Shown here: one piece after another, positions 56,401 to 64,000 of the stretch
Position numbering within the stretch: the first letter of the stretch is position 1
Layout: every line of letters starts with the position of its first letter
Source: Polyangia bacterium
Lineage (GTDB): Bacteria > Myxococcota_A > Polyangia > Nannocystales > Nannocystaceae
DNA: 64,000 nucleotides
Reading direction: 5' to 3'
NCBI GenBank assembly: GCA_030430565.1
Contig: JAUIKS010000001.1
Coordinates: 549,464-613,463 of the forward strand
Notes under the pieces: generated by a model
The model's input: only the letters and a program-made list of their open reading frames with translations
Told to the model about the DNA's origin: nothing
Database searches by the model: none
Translations under genes and position numbers: made by a program

Positions 56401-56493
56401 CTGGCCGAGCAAGCGCTCGACGCGCTAAATGAGCCTGGATCTTGCGGGCCTGAGCGCGCGGCCATCGAGTCCGCGCTGCGTAAGGCGCCATAG
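53491..56493 (+). CDS. Ser/Thr protein kinase with membrane segment and TPR sensor domain
   Basis: The 1000-residue protein has a Gly/Ser/Thr-rich start (1-75), a complete kinase domain with Gly-rich loop GMGGMG (88-93), Lys110, HRDLKPAN (200-207), DFG (220-222) and APE (261-263), a membrane segment (about 359-378) and a long TPR region (about 500-980) with units such as WNNLGIAYRDLGEYKAAEDA. The arrangement cytoplasmic kinase, membrane, TPR is common in myxobacteria. It precedes the CHAT/STAND pair by 53 bases on the same strand and may be transcribed with it. Confidence 0.92.
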   Translation: MKRELAATRRMTCVGESGGGVDLGSISSIDATPQTKRASVSKHLLRLDTKITSGSGTTITKGGSNSGGLERSGGDIHIGRFRVLRVLGMGGMGIVYAAYDPELDREVAIKLILGACDDAEARTRLYREAQALAKLAHPNVVVVHDVGTHQGQVWVSMEFVVGRTLGDWIKEERPHWRLILSVFKQAARGIVAAHAVGLLHRDLKPANIMIGDDGRVRVMDFGLARVGVEHEQRLKRFDRRRALSIDLTDHDVIVGTPAYMAPEQFLGNVTDERTDEFALAVTLWEALYGKRPFAGKTFDALRVAVLSGKREPAPTSSKVPAWLRRILERSLSLNPEKRFSSVRALLNAIESRERRGRTRIAAAGVMLGVMLASFGGYALSHALFEQSPICDESDRLADDWNESRRGAVGEALRASGHSYAEAVAERTLVVLDRYADDWLAASEEACAATRLRGEQSLELMDARLTCLERRRRAMKALVGVLSDASSEDGENKRIDWAVQAAVELPRIERCADLSYVTARVPPPEDEAIQEAAKALEDRLARAEALRSAGQYSESRALAEELLSAASSLGYAPLVVRTQALLGNAVGDTGESERAVKLLEESFLGAEALGMDEIASWSALRLAAEYSARLGRIEVGLRWIDLARAKATRLDDMMLRAGVHNNVAMIQSATGDSVHALENFQVALALAKEHDLGNIRLHVAYDNVGSALRELGRQPEALKFHKRALTEVERVLGSQHPDAASTWNNLGIAYRDLGEYKAAEDAFMRGLEIHRNALGSGHPRIARLLINMGNLADSRCQLDRARAHYDEAMRIMKAAYGPEHPSIGGITNNVGNTLLSLEQYADALSYFEHACEIWSAALGENHRHVDLCAYNRARALLGMGRATDALPLAERALALRDRGKSPNKGDVAMALTRVAQVELALARHESAGSRMQRALELSRDVILEPGDLAIVHFVAARSLWALDRSSRRARALAEQALDALNEPGSCGPERAAIESALRKAP

Positions 56494-56546
56494 ACACGTG
56501 CTCACGACCGCGGGACCAAACCTACAATTTTCGCTTGGTTATCGTC

Positions 56547-58562
56547 ATGTTCTGGATGGAGATTGACCTGCAAAGCCGTGGTAACGCCATCACCGTCGCC
56601 GCCCGTGGGTGCCGAGGTGAACGGATACGCGGGCGGACACTCGCGCTATCGGTTAAGGAACTCAGCCGGTTTCGCGTCAGCGTGGGCAACGCGGTCGCGC
56701 GAGTCAAATCGGTCAACGGGCCACTGCTAGAGCAGGCCCGGGCTGTCCACAGCGATCTGTTTCAAGGGGATTTGCACGAGCTTTTCGTCCGACTGTGCGC
56801 CGCAGCGGCGAACAAACGCGAGCGACTGCTCGTTCGCTTGATGATCGATGACACCAAGCTTCAAGCGGTACCATGGGAGGCGGCCTGCAGACCACAGACG
56901 AGCCACGGGTTCTTGGCCAGCGCCGCCGACATCGTGGTCGCTCGCGGGGTCAACTCTATGGACCCGTGGGAGCCACGAGAGGTACGGCGTGCGCTCCGAG
57001 TTCTGCCGGTGCTCGCGCTCAACGACTCAGCCGCGCTAGATGGGCTGAGAGTCATCCTCGACGAGCATATCGCGTCCGGAGCAGTGGAGTTGCTCGATCC
57101 ACTCGTAGGCCCGGCGGCTCGCAACCCGGTCCTGTTCGAACGTTTGCGCTCTGGCCCGAACCCACACGTGCTCCACTTCCTCGGCCACGGAGGGTTCGAC
57201 GCGAGCAAGAACCCGGTGATCCGGCTCGCCGACGACGAGTTCGGCGAGAAGACGCTGCTCCCGGTCGAGGTCTTCGCCGAGGAGTTGCGCGACTCGTTTG
57301 ACAACCTTCGTCTCGTGTATCTACAGGCGTGCTCAGGGGGGCGTCCCGGAGCCTTCGCCAGCGCGGCGGAGCTCTTGACGCGAAGCGGAGTCGACGCTGT
57401 GGTAGCGCACCTGTGGCCGGTTCGGGCGGACCTCGCCCGGGAGGCAGCGCAAGACTTCTACCGGGTACTCGTGGGCGCGCGCGCTGGGCAGGGCGATGTC
57501 GGCCTGGGCGTTCAAGCGTCCCGACGTACGCTCGTGGGCAAGAGCGCCGAGGGGTTCTCACCGGTGCTCTATTTGCGAGGCCCCGATACGCACTTGTTTG
57601 ATCTCGAGGGACGCAGACTCCGTCCTCCTAGTTCACGTCGCCGTGACCAACGGATCAGTCATAAGGACATCATGACAGCGCCGTTCGAGCGGATCGCTCA
57701 ACGACCTTTCTCGCTGATCCTTGGAAGCTTGTGGGATGATTCGTTGCTGCCTGAGTTGCGCGCGCGATTGCAGGAGGCGCTGGTGAGGGCGCTCGATAAA
57801 TTAGGTGAGTCAATCGAAGCTCATCAGCCAGTGTACTCGGTCGCCCAGCGCTACGCGTTGCGGATGGGTCTACCCAGCCTCAGCCGGCTGTTTCAGCGCG
57901 TCATCGGGAGCGCGTATCAACGCGGCGAGATTCCTCCGCTGCTCGACGCGGTCGCGTCACTGCTCCACCCTGGGGTTCACGCGACGCTTCTCTGGCTCCC
58001 GCTGCTCGAGCACGCCATCATGCACAATCACCCAAACTCGCCGCTGATCGTGATTCAGCCGGGCCCACCGAACAGCGACGAGCGGCGAATGGTGATCGCC
58101 AAGCTCCCGGGCAGCCGAGACTGGGAAGAGCTGCTCGATCTCCCTGAGATCGATCTCAAACAAGCATTCGTCGTGCTGCGCCTCTACGGCGGCTATTCGC
58201 CGGAGGGCGTGCCCGTCTTGACGAGCCCGCAGTTGACCGAAGATGATCATATTAAGGGGCTTTTTGAACTCCGTCGTATCCTGCCGACAGACTGGGCCGA
58301 CGATCTGCTTGGCTGGCTACGCAGGCACCCCGTCATGTGCCTGGGAGTCTCTGCCCTTGACTGGCGTCATCGCACGTTACTGCTGCGCTTGTTCGATGAG
58401 CGTCCGGTTCCGAGCGGGAGCCTCGCCGTTTTGGGAGAGCAGCAACAGGAGGATGAGATTTGGGAGAAGCGAGGAGCTGGCCTGCCAGGCACTAGTAACT
58501 TCTCGGTCGTGCGCGGGCCCGCGCAATCGCTGGCCAAGGCGGTTCGCGGAGTCCGACGATGA
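56547..58562 (+). CDS. CHAT-domain protease with SIR2-like C-terminal region
   Basis: I prefer the ATG at 56547; a TTG at 56535 is also in frame. The 671-residue protein has a CHAT peptidase domain (about 70-380) with His214 (HVLHFLGHGGF) and Cys262 (LVYLQACSGG), the catalytic pair of this caspase-fold family. The C-terminal half (about 390-670) begins FSLILGSLWDDSLLPEL and contains VVLRLYGGYSPEGVP followed by LTEDDHIKG, which resembles SIR2-like effector domains, but the NAD-site glycines are not clear, so this part is tentative. The gene overlaps the STAND NTPase gene by four bases (ATGA). CHAT/STAND pairs are known from prokaryotic conflict and cell-death systems. Confidence 0.88.
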   Translation: MFWMEIDLQSRGNAITVAARGCRGERIRGRTLALSVKELSRFRVSVGNAVARVKSVNGPLLEQARAVHSDLFQGDLHELFVRLCAAAANKRERLLVRLMIDDTKLQAVPWEAACRPQTSHGFLASAADIVVARGVNSMDPWEPREVRRALRVLPVLALNDSAALDGLRVILDEHIASGAVELLDPLVGPAARNPVLFERLRSGPNPHVLHFLGHGGFDASKNPVIRLADDEFGEKTLLPVEVFAEELRDSFDNLRLVYLQACSGGRPGAFASAAELLTRSGVDAVVAHLWPVRADLAREAAQDFYRVLVGARAGQGDVGLGVQASRRTLVGKSAEGFSPVLYLRGPDTHLFDLEGRRLRPPSSRRRDQRISHKDIMTAPFERIAQRPFSLILGSLWDDSLLPELRARLQEALVRALDKLGESIEAHQPVYSVAQRYALRMGLPSLSRLFQRVIGSAYQRGEIPPLLDAVASLLHPGVHATLLWLPLLEHAIMHNHPNSPLIVIQPGPPNSDERRMVIAKLPGSRDWEELLDLPEIDLKQAFVVLRLYGGYSPEGVPVLTSPQLTEDDHIKGLFELRRILPTDWADDLLGWLRRHPVMCLGVSALDWRHRTLLLRLFDERPVPSGSLAVLGEQQQEDEIWEKRGAGLPGTSNFSVVRGPAQSLAKAVRGVRR

Positions 58563-61500
58563 GCCGCGAGACAACGGCCGACGAGACTCGCAACCCGTTC
58601 CCGGGCCCGCAGCCGTACCGGTCGGCCGATCGCGAGCACTTCTACGGGCGTGAGGCGGTCGCGCGAAAGCTCGCCAGCACGATCACGGCTCACCGGTGCG
58701 TCGCGCTCTACGGTCCATCGGGCGCTGGCAAGTCGTCAATCATGCAGGCGGCTGTAATTCCCGAGTTTGAGGACGAGGACGACTTTCGCCATGTAACGGT
58801 TGATAGCTGGCCGGCTGACGAAGCGCCGGTGGAGTGGTTGCTGTACGCGATGTATTCGCAGCTCAAGCTCGTCCCTCCGAACGAAGAACTCGACCTGTTT
58901 GAGTCGGTCGAGTGGACGCTCAAGCGCGCGTTTCGCCGCTCTGATCGACCAATTCTGCTCTATCTTGATCAAGTCGAGCAGCTGTTGTTCACCAGCCGAA
59001 AGCAGGACGAGGTAGAGCTGTTTCTCGACTGGCTCGACGAGTTCGTAGAGCGACCGCGGCGCGGGCTTCACGTGGTCCTGGCCATGCGCGAGGACTACCT
59101 GGGCCGGTTTCGTGATCGAGCGCGAGGACGATATCGACTGCTCCAGAACGGCTTTCGCCTTGGCCCAATGACTGTCGGCGAGATCGTGGGCGCGGTGTGC
59201 CTCGCGTCCCGCGACGGCGTTCCGTCGCAGCGCTGGACCCCGGAGGAGATGCGCCCATTGATGCTACAGGTGCGCACGCCGGGGCAGTCACCGAGCGACC
59301 ACGCCGAGATTCAGACGGCATTTGCGCAAATCGTGTGTCGCGCGCTGTTCGCCGAGCGGGCTCTACGCGGTAATCTGCCGAGTAGAGACGGTCGCAACAC
59401 GGGCGAGAGCAAAGCGCCTCCGCCGACGTCGACCGGCTTCGAGTTCTACGTAAAAGACGTCATCGACGCCCAGACAATCCAGGCCGAGCCGATTCTCGAG
59501 GGATACCTCGAGACCACTTTGGCGAGCTTGGGGCCTCTACGAGAGGCGGCCGAGAAGCTCATGGAGAGCTACCTCGTCGCAGCCGACGGCAGTCGCTCTC
59601 TCCTGACGGAAGAGGCAGCCAGGGCATCGGGGTTGCTGTCGGACAAGGAACTCACGGCGGTGCTGGCCAAGCTCGAGCGCGCAGCGGTGCTCCGCGCCGA
59701 GCAGCACCGCGGAAGCCGCTACTTCGAGATTGGGCATGACTGGCTCGCCAGCAAGGTCTTCGAGCGCAAGCAGGAGCGAGCGGCTCGCCTCGCCGCGACC
59801 GTTCGCGAACTCGAGCTCGCCGAGGAACGCCGAAGGGCGGAAGAGGAGCTCGTGGCTGCTAGACGCGAGACTCGTAGAGCTCGTATCGTCGTCGTGATAG
59901 TCGCCTTACTCGGGTTAATGGCGTTCGCACTCGGCGTGTTCGCGTTGACGCAGCGCAACAAGGCGGTGATCGCGAGTAATGAAGCGAATAAAGAGCGCGA
60001 CAACGCGCGAGAGGCCGAGAGCAACGCGAACGCAGAGCGCGACCGTGCCAACAAGGCGCTCGCGGGCGAGAAGGAAGCTGTCGAGGCGACAAAAAAGGCG
60101 CTCGCGGAAGCTACGGCGCAGAAGAAAGAAGCGGACCGTCAACGCGAGGACGCGGAGAAAGCCGAGCGCGCCGCCAAAGCGTCGGAACAGCGGGCGAAGA
60201 GATCCGAGAACACCACTAGGCGAGCGCTTCGCGGTCAACGAAAAGCGACAAAGGAGGCCGAAGCGCAGCGGAGGAACGCGGAAGACAACCTCGTGCGCGC
60301 CGACCTGGAACGCAAGCGGGCCCAGGACGCGAGTCGACTGGCCGCCGCGATCCGGGTGATGGAAGAAGATCCAACCGCAGCGCTCGCCTTGCTGCACGAA
60401 GTTGAGGATCCGGTCAATACGCGCGGCTGGACTCCGGCGACCGTCGAAGCGCTGCAGCGACCCGTGAGCACGGGCGTCATGCGTGAGCATGAAGGCTACT
60501 TAGTCGGCGCCGCGTTGAGTCCGGATGGCGAGCACTTCGCAACCGCTTCAAAAGACAACACCGCGCGCGTTGCACGGATCGACGGCGCACAGCTGTCGAC
60601 CGTGCTAGAGGGGCACGCAAGCGACCTAACCGATATCGCGTATAGCCCAGACGGCACGTACGTCGCCACGGCTTCCGCCGACGGCACCGCGCGACTCTGG
60701 CGAGCGAAAGATGGAACATCAACGATACTTAAGGGCCATAAAGGTCGCGTCGAAGACCTCGCGTTTAGCGCTGACGGCTCGCTGCTGGCGACCGGTGCGA
60801 CCGACGGGACGGCGATAGTTTGGAGCATACCTGACCCGAAGACGCTACGGCGTCTCGTCGGCCACGACGCCGCGGTGCGCTCGGTTGAGTTCAGCCGTGA
60901 CGGCACGCAGCTTGTGACTAGCTCGGACGATAGCACTGCACGCGTGTGGCCGCTTGGACGCCGCGCTCGGCCGTTGACGCTTCGGGGGCACAAGGGGACG
61001 GTTTACGACGCCTCGTTCAATGGCGAGGGCACAGAGGTCGTGACTGCTGGTGATGACAGAACGGTGAGAGTGTGGTCAATCGCGGGCGAGCGACCCGGCG
61101 CTACAGTCAAGGACGCGAGGGTGCTCGACGGCCACAAGGACGCCGTGTACTCGGCGGAGTACTCAGGTTCGCGGGTTGTCACGGCGTCGCGAGATCGAAC
61201 CGCGCGTTTGTGGACCCTGAAAGACGGTGGCACGATCAAAAAGCGGGTTCTTCGAGGACACGCGAGCAAGGTGCTCCGCGCTCGCTTCGGGCCAAGAGGG
61301 CGAACCGTAGCGACCGTATCCCGCGACGGCACCGCGCGGCTTTGGCCGATCGATCGAGCTGGGGCTCCGCGGGTGCTTCGTGGACACTCGAGACCCGTGG
61401 TCGACGTCCAATTTGCCCACGACGGCATGCGGGTTGTCACCGTTTCGGAGGACGGAACGGCGCGGGTGTGGAATGTCGCCGGAGCGCGTCGCGAGACCAT

Positions 61501-62530
61501 TCTTCGGGGGCACAAAGGCCCGGTTCGTCATGTCGAGTTCGTCGGCGATTCTCCGAAGGTCGTCACGGCGTCGAACGACGGCACCGCGCGGACTTGGACG
61601 GTCTCACAGAGTCGAGGAGCCGTCGAGCTCACGCTGCGCGGACACGGCGATGAGGTCATCTTCGTCGCTATGAGCCGCGACGGCCGACGGGCGTTCACCG
61701 GGTCGGCCGACGGGAGCGCGAGAATCTGGAACTCCGCTGGGGATAAGCCACGGATCATCAAGACGATCAAGCTTGGTGAGCCCGGAATCCCCAACTTTGT
61801 CACATTCTCGGATAACGGGCGCAGGATTCTTACGAGTTCGACCAATACCGTGACAATGATCGATACTCAGAGCAACCGCCGGATCAAACTGCGCGGACAC
61901 ACCGGGGCGGTGCTGCACGCGGAGTTCAGCCCCGACGGTCGTAAAGTCGTCACGAGCGCGGAGGACCGGACCGTGAGGATCTGGAACGCGGACGGTACCG
62001 GCTCACCACTTCGCCTCAACGGACATGAAGGGTCTGTGTACTACGCTTCGTTCAGCCACGACAATTCGCGGGTCGTCACTGCCTCGTGGGACAAGACCGC
62101 TCGAGTCTGGGATGCTGAAAGCGGGAACCAGTTGATCGTGCTCGAAGGACACTCCGGCCCCGTGAGGTCGGCGTCGTTTAGTTACGACGATATACGTATT
62201 GTCACGGCTTCTAGCGACAGAACCGCGCGGGTATGGCACGCGGATGGAACAGGTGACACAGTGACTCTTTACGGTCACGAAGGGGCGGTGCTTCACGCTG
62301 TCTTCAGTCACGATGATCAACGGGTTGTCACAGGCTCAAGTGACGGGAGTGCCCGCGTCTGGAAGGTCGACTTCGATAACCCCGATCGGCTTAAGTCTCA
62401 GATCAAAAACACGACTACGGTCTGTTTGACGCCCGAGCAACGAGTCGCGCTACTTGGCGAAGATCCGAAAGAAGCCCGGCAGTACTACTTGAACTGTGAA
62501 CACAGCGCGGGGCGGGAACCCAAGCTCTAG
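58559..62530 (+). CDS. nSTAND1-type NTPase with membrane segment and 15 WD40 repeats
   Basis: The 1323-residue protein begins with the signature of the nSTAND1 family (NPFPGPQPYRSADREHFYG), with Walker A GPSGAGKSS (52-60), Walker B ILLYLDQVEQ (132-141) and a helical region to ~430. A membrane segment (about 441-464), a coiled coil (about 465-600) and 15 WD40 repeats (about 640-1300) follow, one of them degenerate; this would make two beta-propellers. STAND proteins oligomerise on ligand binding to switch on a linked effector. The overlap with the CHAT gene indicates that the CHAT protease is that effector. The membrane segment and the double propeller suggest sensing of a ligand or of envelope damage. 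Confidence 0.93.
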   Translation: MSRETTADETRNPFPGPQPYRSADREHFYGREAVARKLASTITAHRCVALYGPSGAGKSSIMQAAVIPEFEDEDDFRHVTVDSWPADEAPVEWLLYAMYSQLKLVPPNEELDLFESVEWTLKRAFRRSDRPILLYLDQVEQLLFTSRKQDEVELFLDWLDEFVERPRRGLHVVLAMREDYLGRFRDRARGRYRLLQNGFRLGPMTVGEIVGAVCLASRDGVPSQRWTPEEMRPLMLQVRTPGQSPSDHAEIQTAFAQIVCRALFAERALRGNLPSRDGRNTGESKAPPPTSTGFEFYVKDVIDAQTIQAEPILEGYLETTLASLGPLREAAEKLMESYLVAADGSRSLLTEEAARASGLLSDKELTAVLAKLERAAVLRAEQHRGSRYFEIGHDWLASKVFERKQERAARLAATVRELELAEERRRAEEELVAARRETRRARIVVVIVALLGLMAFALGVFALTQRNKAVIASNEANKERDNAREAESNANAERDRANKALAGEKEAVEATKKALAEATAQKKEADRQREDAEKAERAAKASEQRAKRSENTTRRALRGQRKATKEAEAQRRNAEDNLVRADLERKRAQDASRLAAAIRVMEEDPTAALALLHEVEDPVNTRGWTPATVEALQRPVSTGVMREHEGYLVGAALSPDGEHFATASKDNTARVARIDGAQLSTVLEGHASDLTDIAYSPDGTYVATASADGTARLWRAKDGTSTILKGHKGRVEDLAFSADGSLLATGATDGTAIVWSIPDPKTLRRLVGHDAAVRSVEFSRDGTQLVTSSDDSTARVWPLGRRARPLTLRGHKGTVYDASFNGEGTEVVTAGDDRTVRVWSIAGERPGATVKDARVLDGHKDAVYSAEYSGSRVVTASRDRTARLWTLKDGGTIKKRVLRGHASKVLRARFGPRGRTVATVSRDGTARLWPIDRAGAPRVLRGHSRPVVDVQFAHDGMRVVTVSEDGTARVWNVAGARRETILRGHKGPVRHVEFVGDSPKVVTASNDGTARTWTVSQSRGAVELTLRGHGDEVIFVAMSRDGRRAFTGSADGSARIWNSAGDKPRIIKTIKLGEPGIPNFVTFSDNGRRILTSSTNTVTMIDTQSNRRIKLRGHTGAVLHAEFSPDGRKVVTSAEDRTVRIWNADGTGSPLRLNGHEGSVYYASFSHDNSRVVTASWDKTARVWDAESGNQLIVLEGHSGPVRSASFSYDDIRIVTASSDRTARVWHADGTGDTVTLYGHEGAVLHAVFSHDDQRVVTGSSDGSARVWKVDFDNPDRLKSQIKNTTTVCLTPEQRVALLGEDPKEARQYYLNCEHSAGREPKL

Positions 62531-62547
62531 AGTCAATCGAAGAAGTC

Positions 62548-63441
62548 CTAGAATTGTCCAAGCAGCGAGAGCCCGACATTGCCGCGACTAACCTGCGGTG
62601 CGGGTGCCAGCTCGAGTTGCTTGGCCTGCCTCCGCTTTTTTCGACCAAGAATTAGCAAGGCGACTCCGGTAGCGACGAGAGCGCCACCGACAGAAGCGCC
62701 TGTGATCGTCATGATGTTGCCACTATTACCTCGTGCGCGCAGGCTGTCGAGGCATTGCCCTCGCGGCTGACCCGAGCAGGCGTCAACACGCTCTAGTTGG
62801 CATTGCTCGATATCACCAGGGTTGTCGCACTGACTGACTTCACCGAGGCGAGAGTCTGCCGACAGGCTAAGACCAATTCCCGCGCTCATGACCCCGAATC
62901 CCGCGACGCCGATCGAGGTCGTAATCGTGCCGGTAATATTCAAAACACGCGCTTGCTTATGCGCCCGATCAGCCTGTACCCTTCGCTCTTCTCGCGCTCG
63001 TTCAGCAGCGGCTTGGTAGCGTTCGGCCTCGATCCTATTCATCTCGTCAATCAAGTCCGCGCGTCGTTGCTCGACATCCGAGCGCCCTTGCTCATCCAAG
63101 AGGTCGAGCGGCCCGAGGTAGTCATCGAGCAAGTGTTTTGACTCTTGAAGGCGAGCGAGATCGCCATCTTGCTCGAATGCCGCCTCGTGAGCAGCGACGA
63201 TCGAGAGTAAGATGCGTGCTCGCATCGGCTCGTACCCAGGCTCTTCTGGCAGCATTTCGAGCGCCTTCACGAGCTGAGCGAGTTCGGCCTCGTATTCGCC
63301 GGCCTCGTGGTGCGCGCGAGCCGCTTTTTGGATCGCAGTGGCCTCGAAGACGGCGTCGTCATTCGCTTGTGAGGGCGCGGCGTTCGCCGAGATTGGCGCG
63401 AGCGCGATTACAAGGCAAAACAGAGTCTGGCGTCCCTTCAT
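62548..63441 (-). CDS. TPR-containing secreted or membrane protein, copy 2
   Basis: The 297-residue protein has a signal peptide (IALAPISANA), TPR-like helices, a coiled coil with many Arg and Glu (about 135-165), two membrane segments (about 170-195 and 240-265) and a basic cytoplasmic end. It shares its layout and several motifs (RVLNITG versus RALNISG before the first membrane segment) with 42569-43471. A Cys-rich loop (CDNPGDIEQCQLERVDAC) sits between its membrane segments. It converges on the STAND gene with 17 bases between stops. Confidence 0.75.
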   Translation of the reverse strand: MKGRQTLFCLVIALAPISANAAPSQANDDAVFEATAIQKAARAHHEAGEYEAELAQLVKALEMLPEEPGYEPMRARILLSIVAAHEAAFEQDGDLARLQESKHLLDDYLGPLDLLDEQGRSDVEQRRADLIDEMNRIEAERYQAAAERAREERRVQADRAHKQARVLNITGTITTSIGVAGFGVMSAGIGLSLSADSRLGEVSQCDNPGDIEQCQLERVDACSGQPRGQCLDSLRARGNSGNIMTITGASVGGALVATGVALLILGRKKRRQAKQLELAPAPQVSRGNVGLSLLGQF

Positions 63442-63891
63442 CTTTCTCTCGTCTACGCGTCAACACCATCCGACTAGCCGGCGAATACAGCCCCAAAAGC
63501 TGCAAGGGGCCCGGATACTGGTGGGCCGGGGTCGGCGAGTCGCGCCCGGTGAGGGCACACATCAATGATCTGTCTTCATGGTTAGGTCGTCAATAGCTCA
63601 TGATCGCTCGCGGTCGACTACACGATGCGTGTTACGGGCCGAAGTCAGCGAGGGCATCGGCCCCAAGGATAAGCACTCCGCTCGTTCTCGGCAGTTGCTC
63701 ATCATCTGTCTCTTCGGCCGGTTGAGTGCCGCGACCCGCGGAACGTTCCGCCACGGTACCAGTTCGACCGCAAGGCCCCGCGTACTCAAGCAACCTCGCG
63801 CGAGACGCGAGCCGCCCCAAAAACCCTCCTCAAGCCGACGAAACCGCGTGCTGCGGGGTGTTGGAGGGTTCTCGGGGCGTCGCGTATAGAA
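63442..63891. other. Right end of the element without a clear gene
   Basis: No convincing coding region is present; short frames exist on both strands but none shows family features. The stretch holds the imperfect inverted repeat near the border and should contain the right half of the attachment site. Confidence 0.5.
63810..63878. repeat. Imperfect inverted repeat near the right border
   Basis: AACCCTCC (63822-63829) and GGAGGGTT (63862-63869) are perfect arms, and flanking bases extend the match to about 18 of 20 (GCCCC at each outer side). The repeat ends ~20 bases from the att core, so it may bind the integrase or an accessory factor, or form a terminator. Confidence 0.5.
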
Positions 63892-64000
63892 TCTGGCTTG
63901 AACTACGTACAGTCTATCTAAGTGCCTGACTAAGCTAAGCAATTCGGGAGCGCGCTAGCGCGGTTCCGTCATGGTTCCAGCACCCACGACTACCTCCCGA
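63892..64000. repeat. Right copy of terminal direct repeat, continues past the window
   Basis: Identical over all 109 visible bases to 24899-25007, with an offset of 38,993. It starts with the TCTGGCTTGAA core and runs into the last codons of an integrase gene. It does not continue into the missing 5' part of the kinase. Confidence 0.95.

Larger units (their letters stand above)
24899..63891. mobile_element. 38,993-bp integrative element inserted in a kinase gene
   Basis: The left border is the junction with the split kinase and the right border is the start of the second copy of the terminal repeat. An integrase lies directly inside the left border, as in most integrative elements. The cargo consists of regulators, surface proteins, kinases, proteases and a STAND NTPase. 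Several cargo genes, most clearly 51028-53379, have lower GC than the backbone. No relaxase, type IV secretion, replication or phage morphogenesis gene is visible, so it is best described as a mobilizable or non-conjugative genomic island. Confidence 0.85.

Noticed and set aside
24899..63891. Prophage or conjugative element
   Set aside because: No capsid, tail, terminase, relaxase, coupling protein or secretion genes are visible in any frame; only the integrase and terminal repeats support mobility.

Overview
The window looks like a very GC-rich myxobacterial chromosome, most likely from the Nannocystis/Plesiocystis/Enhygromyxa side of the Myxococcota. The signs are many lipoproteins with Thr/Gly/Ser-rich linkers after the lipobox, DUF4215 Cys-rich repeats, FG-GAP, RCC1 and LamG proteins, several Ser/Thr kinases, a MYXO-CTERM-like tail and a MopE-type metal-binding motif. 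The genus is an inference. I saw no rRNA, tRNA or CRISPR array.

Positions 1-24898 are host backbone: an ASPIC/UnbV FG-GAP lipoprotein, a coiled-coil membrane protein, an HExxH lipoprotein, mfd, an LRR protein, a DUF2341/LamG lipoprotein, small lipoproteins, a MarR-DUF4336-DUF3556 cluster, a Cys-rich SGNH-type lipoprotein, a PlsC-like acyltransferase with altered motifs, a PepSY lipoprotein, a large TPR-like lipoprotein and a Ser/Thr kinase. The kinase is cut at the codons of its catalytic loop (FKPDN).

Positions 24899-63891 (38,993 bp) form an integrative element. It begins with a tyrosine integrase on the minus strand and is bounded by identical direct repeats, 24899-25007 and 63892-64000. 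The second repeat runs to the end of the window and already contains the integrase 3' end, which suggests a tandem second copy or the remnant of one. No conjugation, replication or phage structural genes are visible.

The cargo reads as two linked parts. (1) A surface and secretion regulon: four predicted sigma-54 promoters (-24/-12) each lie 73-84 bp downstream of an array of TGGCAG/CTGCCA half-sites repeated every 10-11 bp. They precede a seven-repeat FG-GAP lipoprotein, a 1877-aa pentraxin/LamG protein, a trypsin-like MYXO-CTERM protease and a DUF4215/RCC1 lipoprotein. The element encodes one sigma-54 activator, with a divergent FHA-like N-terminus, between the third and fourth sites. (2) A kinase/protease/STAND set: a Ser/Thr kinase coupled to two MopE-like lipoproteins, a caspase-fold-like (C25/CHAT-type) protein, a kinase-TPR protein, and an overlapping pair of a CHAT protease and an nSTAND1-type NTPase with 15 WD40 repeats. 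An unidentified 902-aa protein sits next to the integrase, and two paralogous TPR/membrane proteins flank the kinase modules.

My reading (inference) is that this is an undescribed mobile module. Kinases sense a signal and may act through the FHA-like activator to switch on a helically phased sigma-54 regulon of surface propeller proteins and a protease, while the CHAT/STAND pair provides a conflict or cell-death function.
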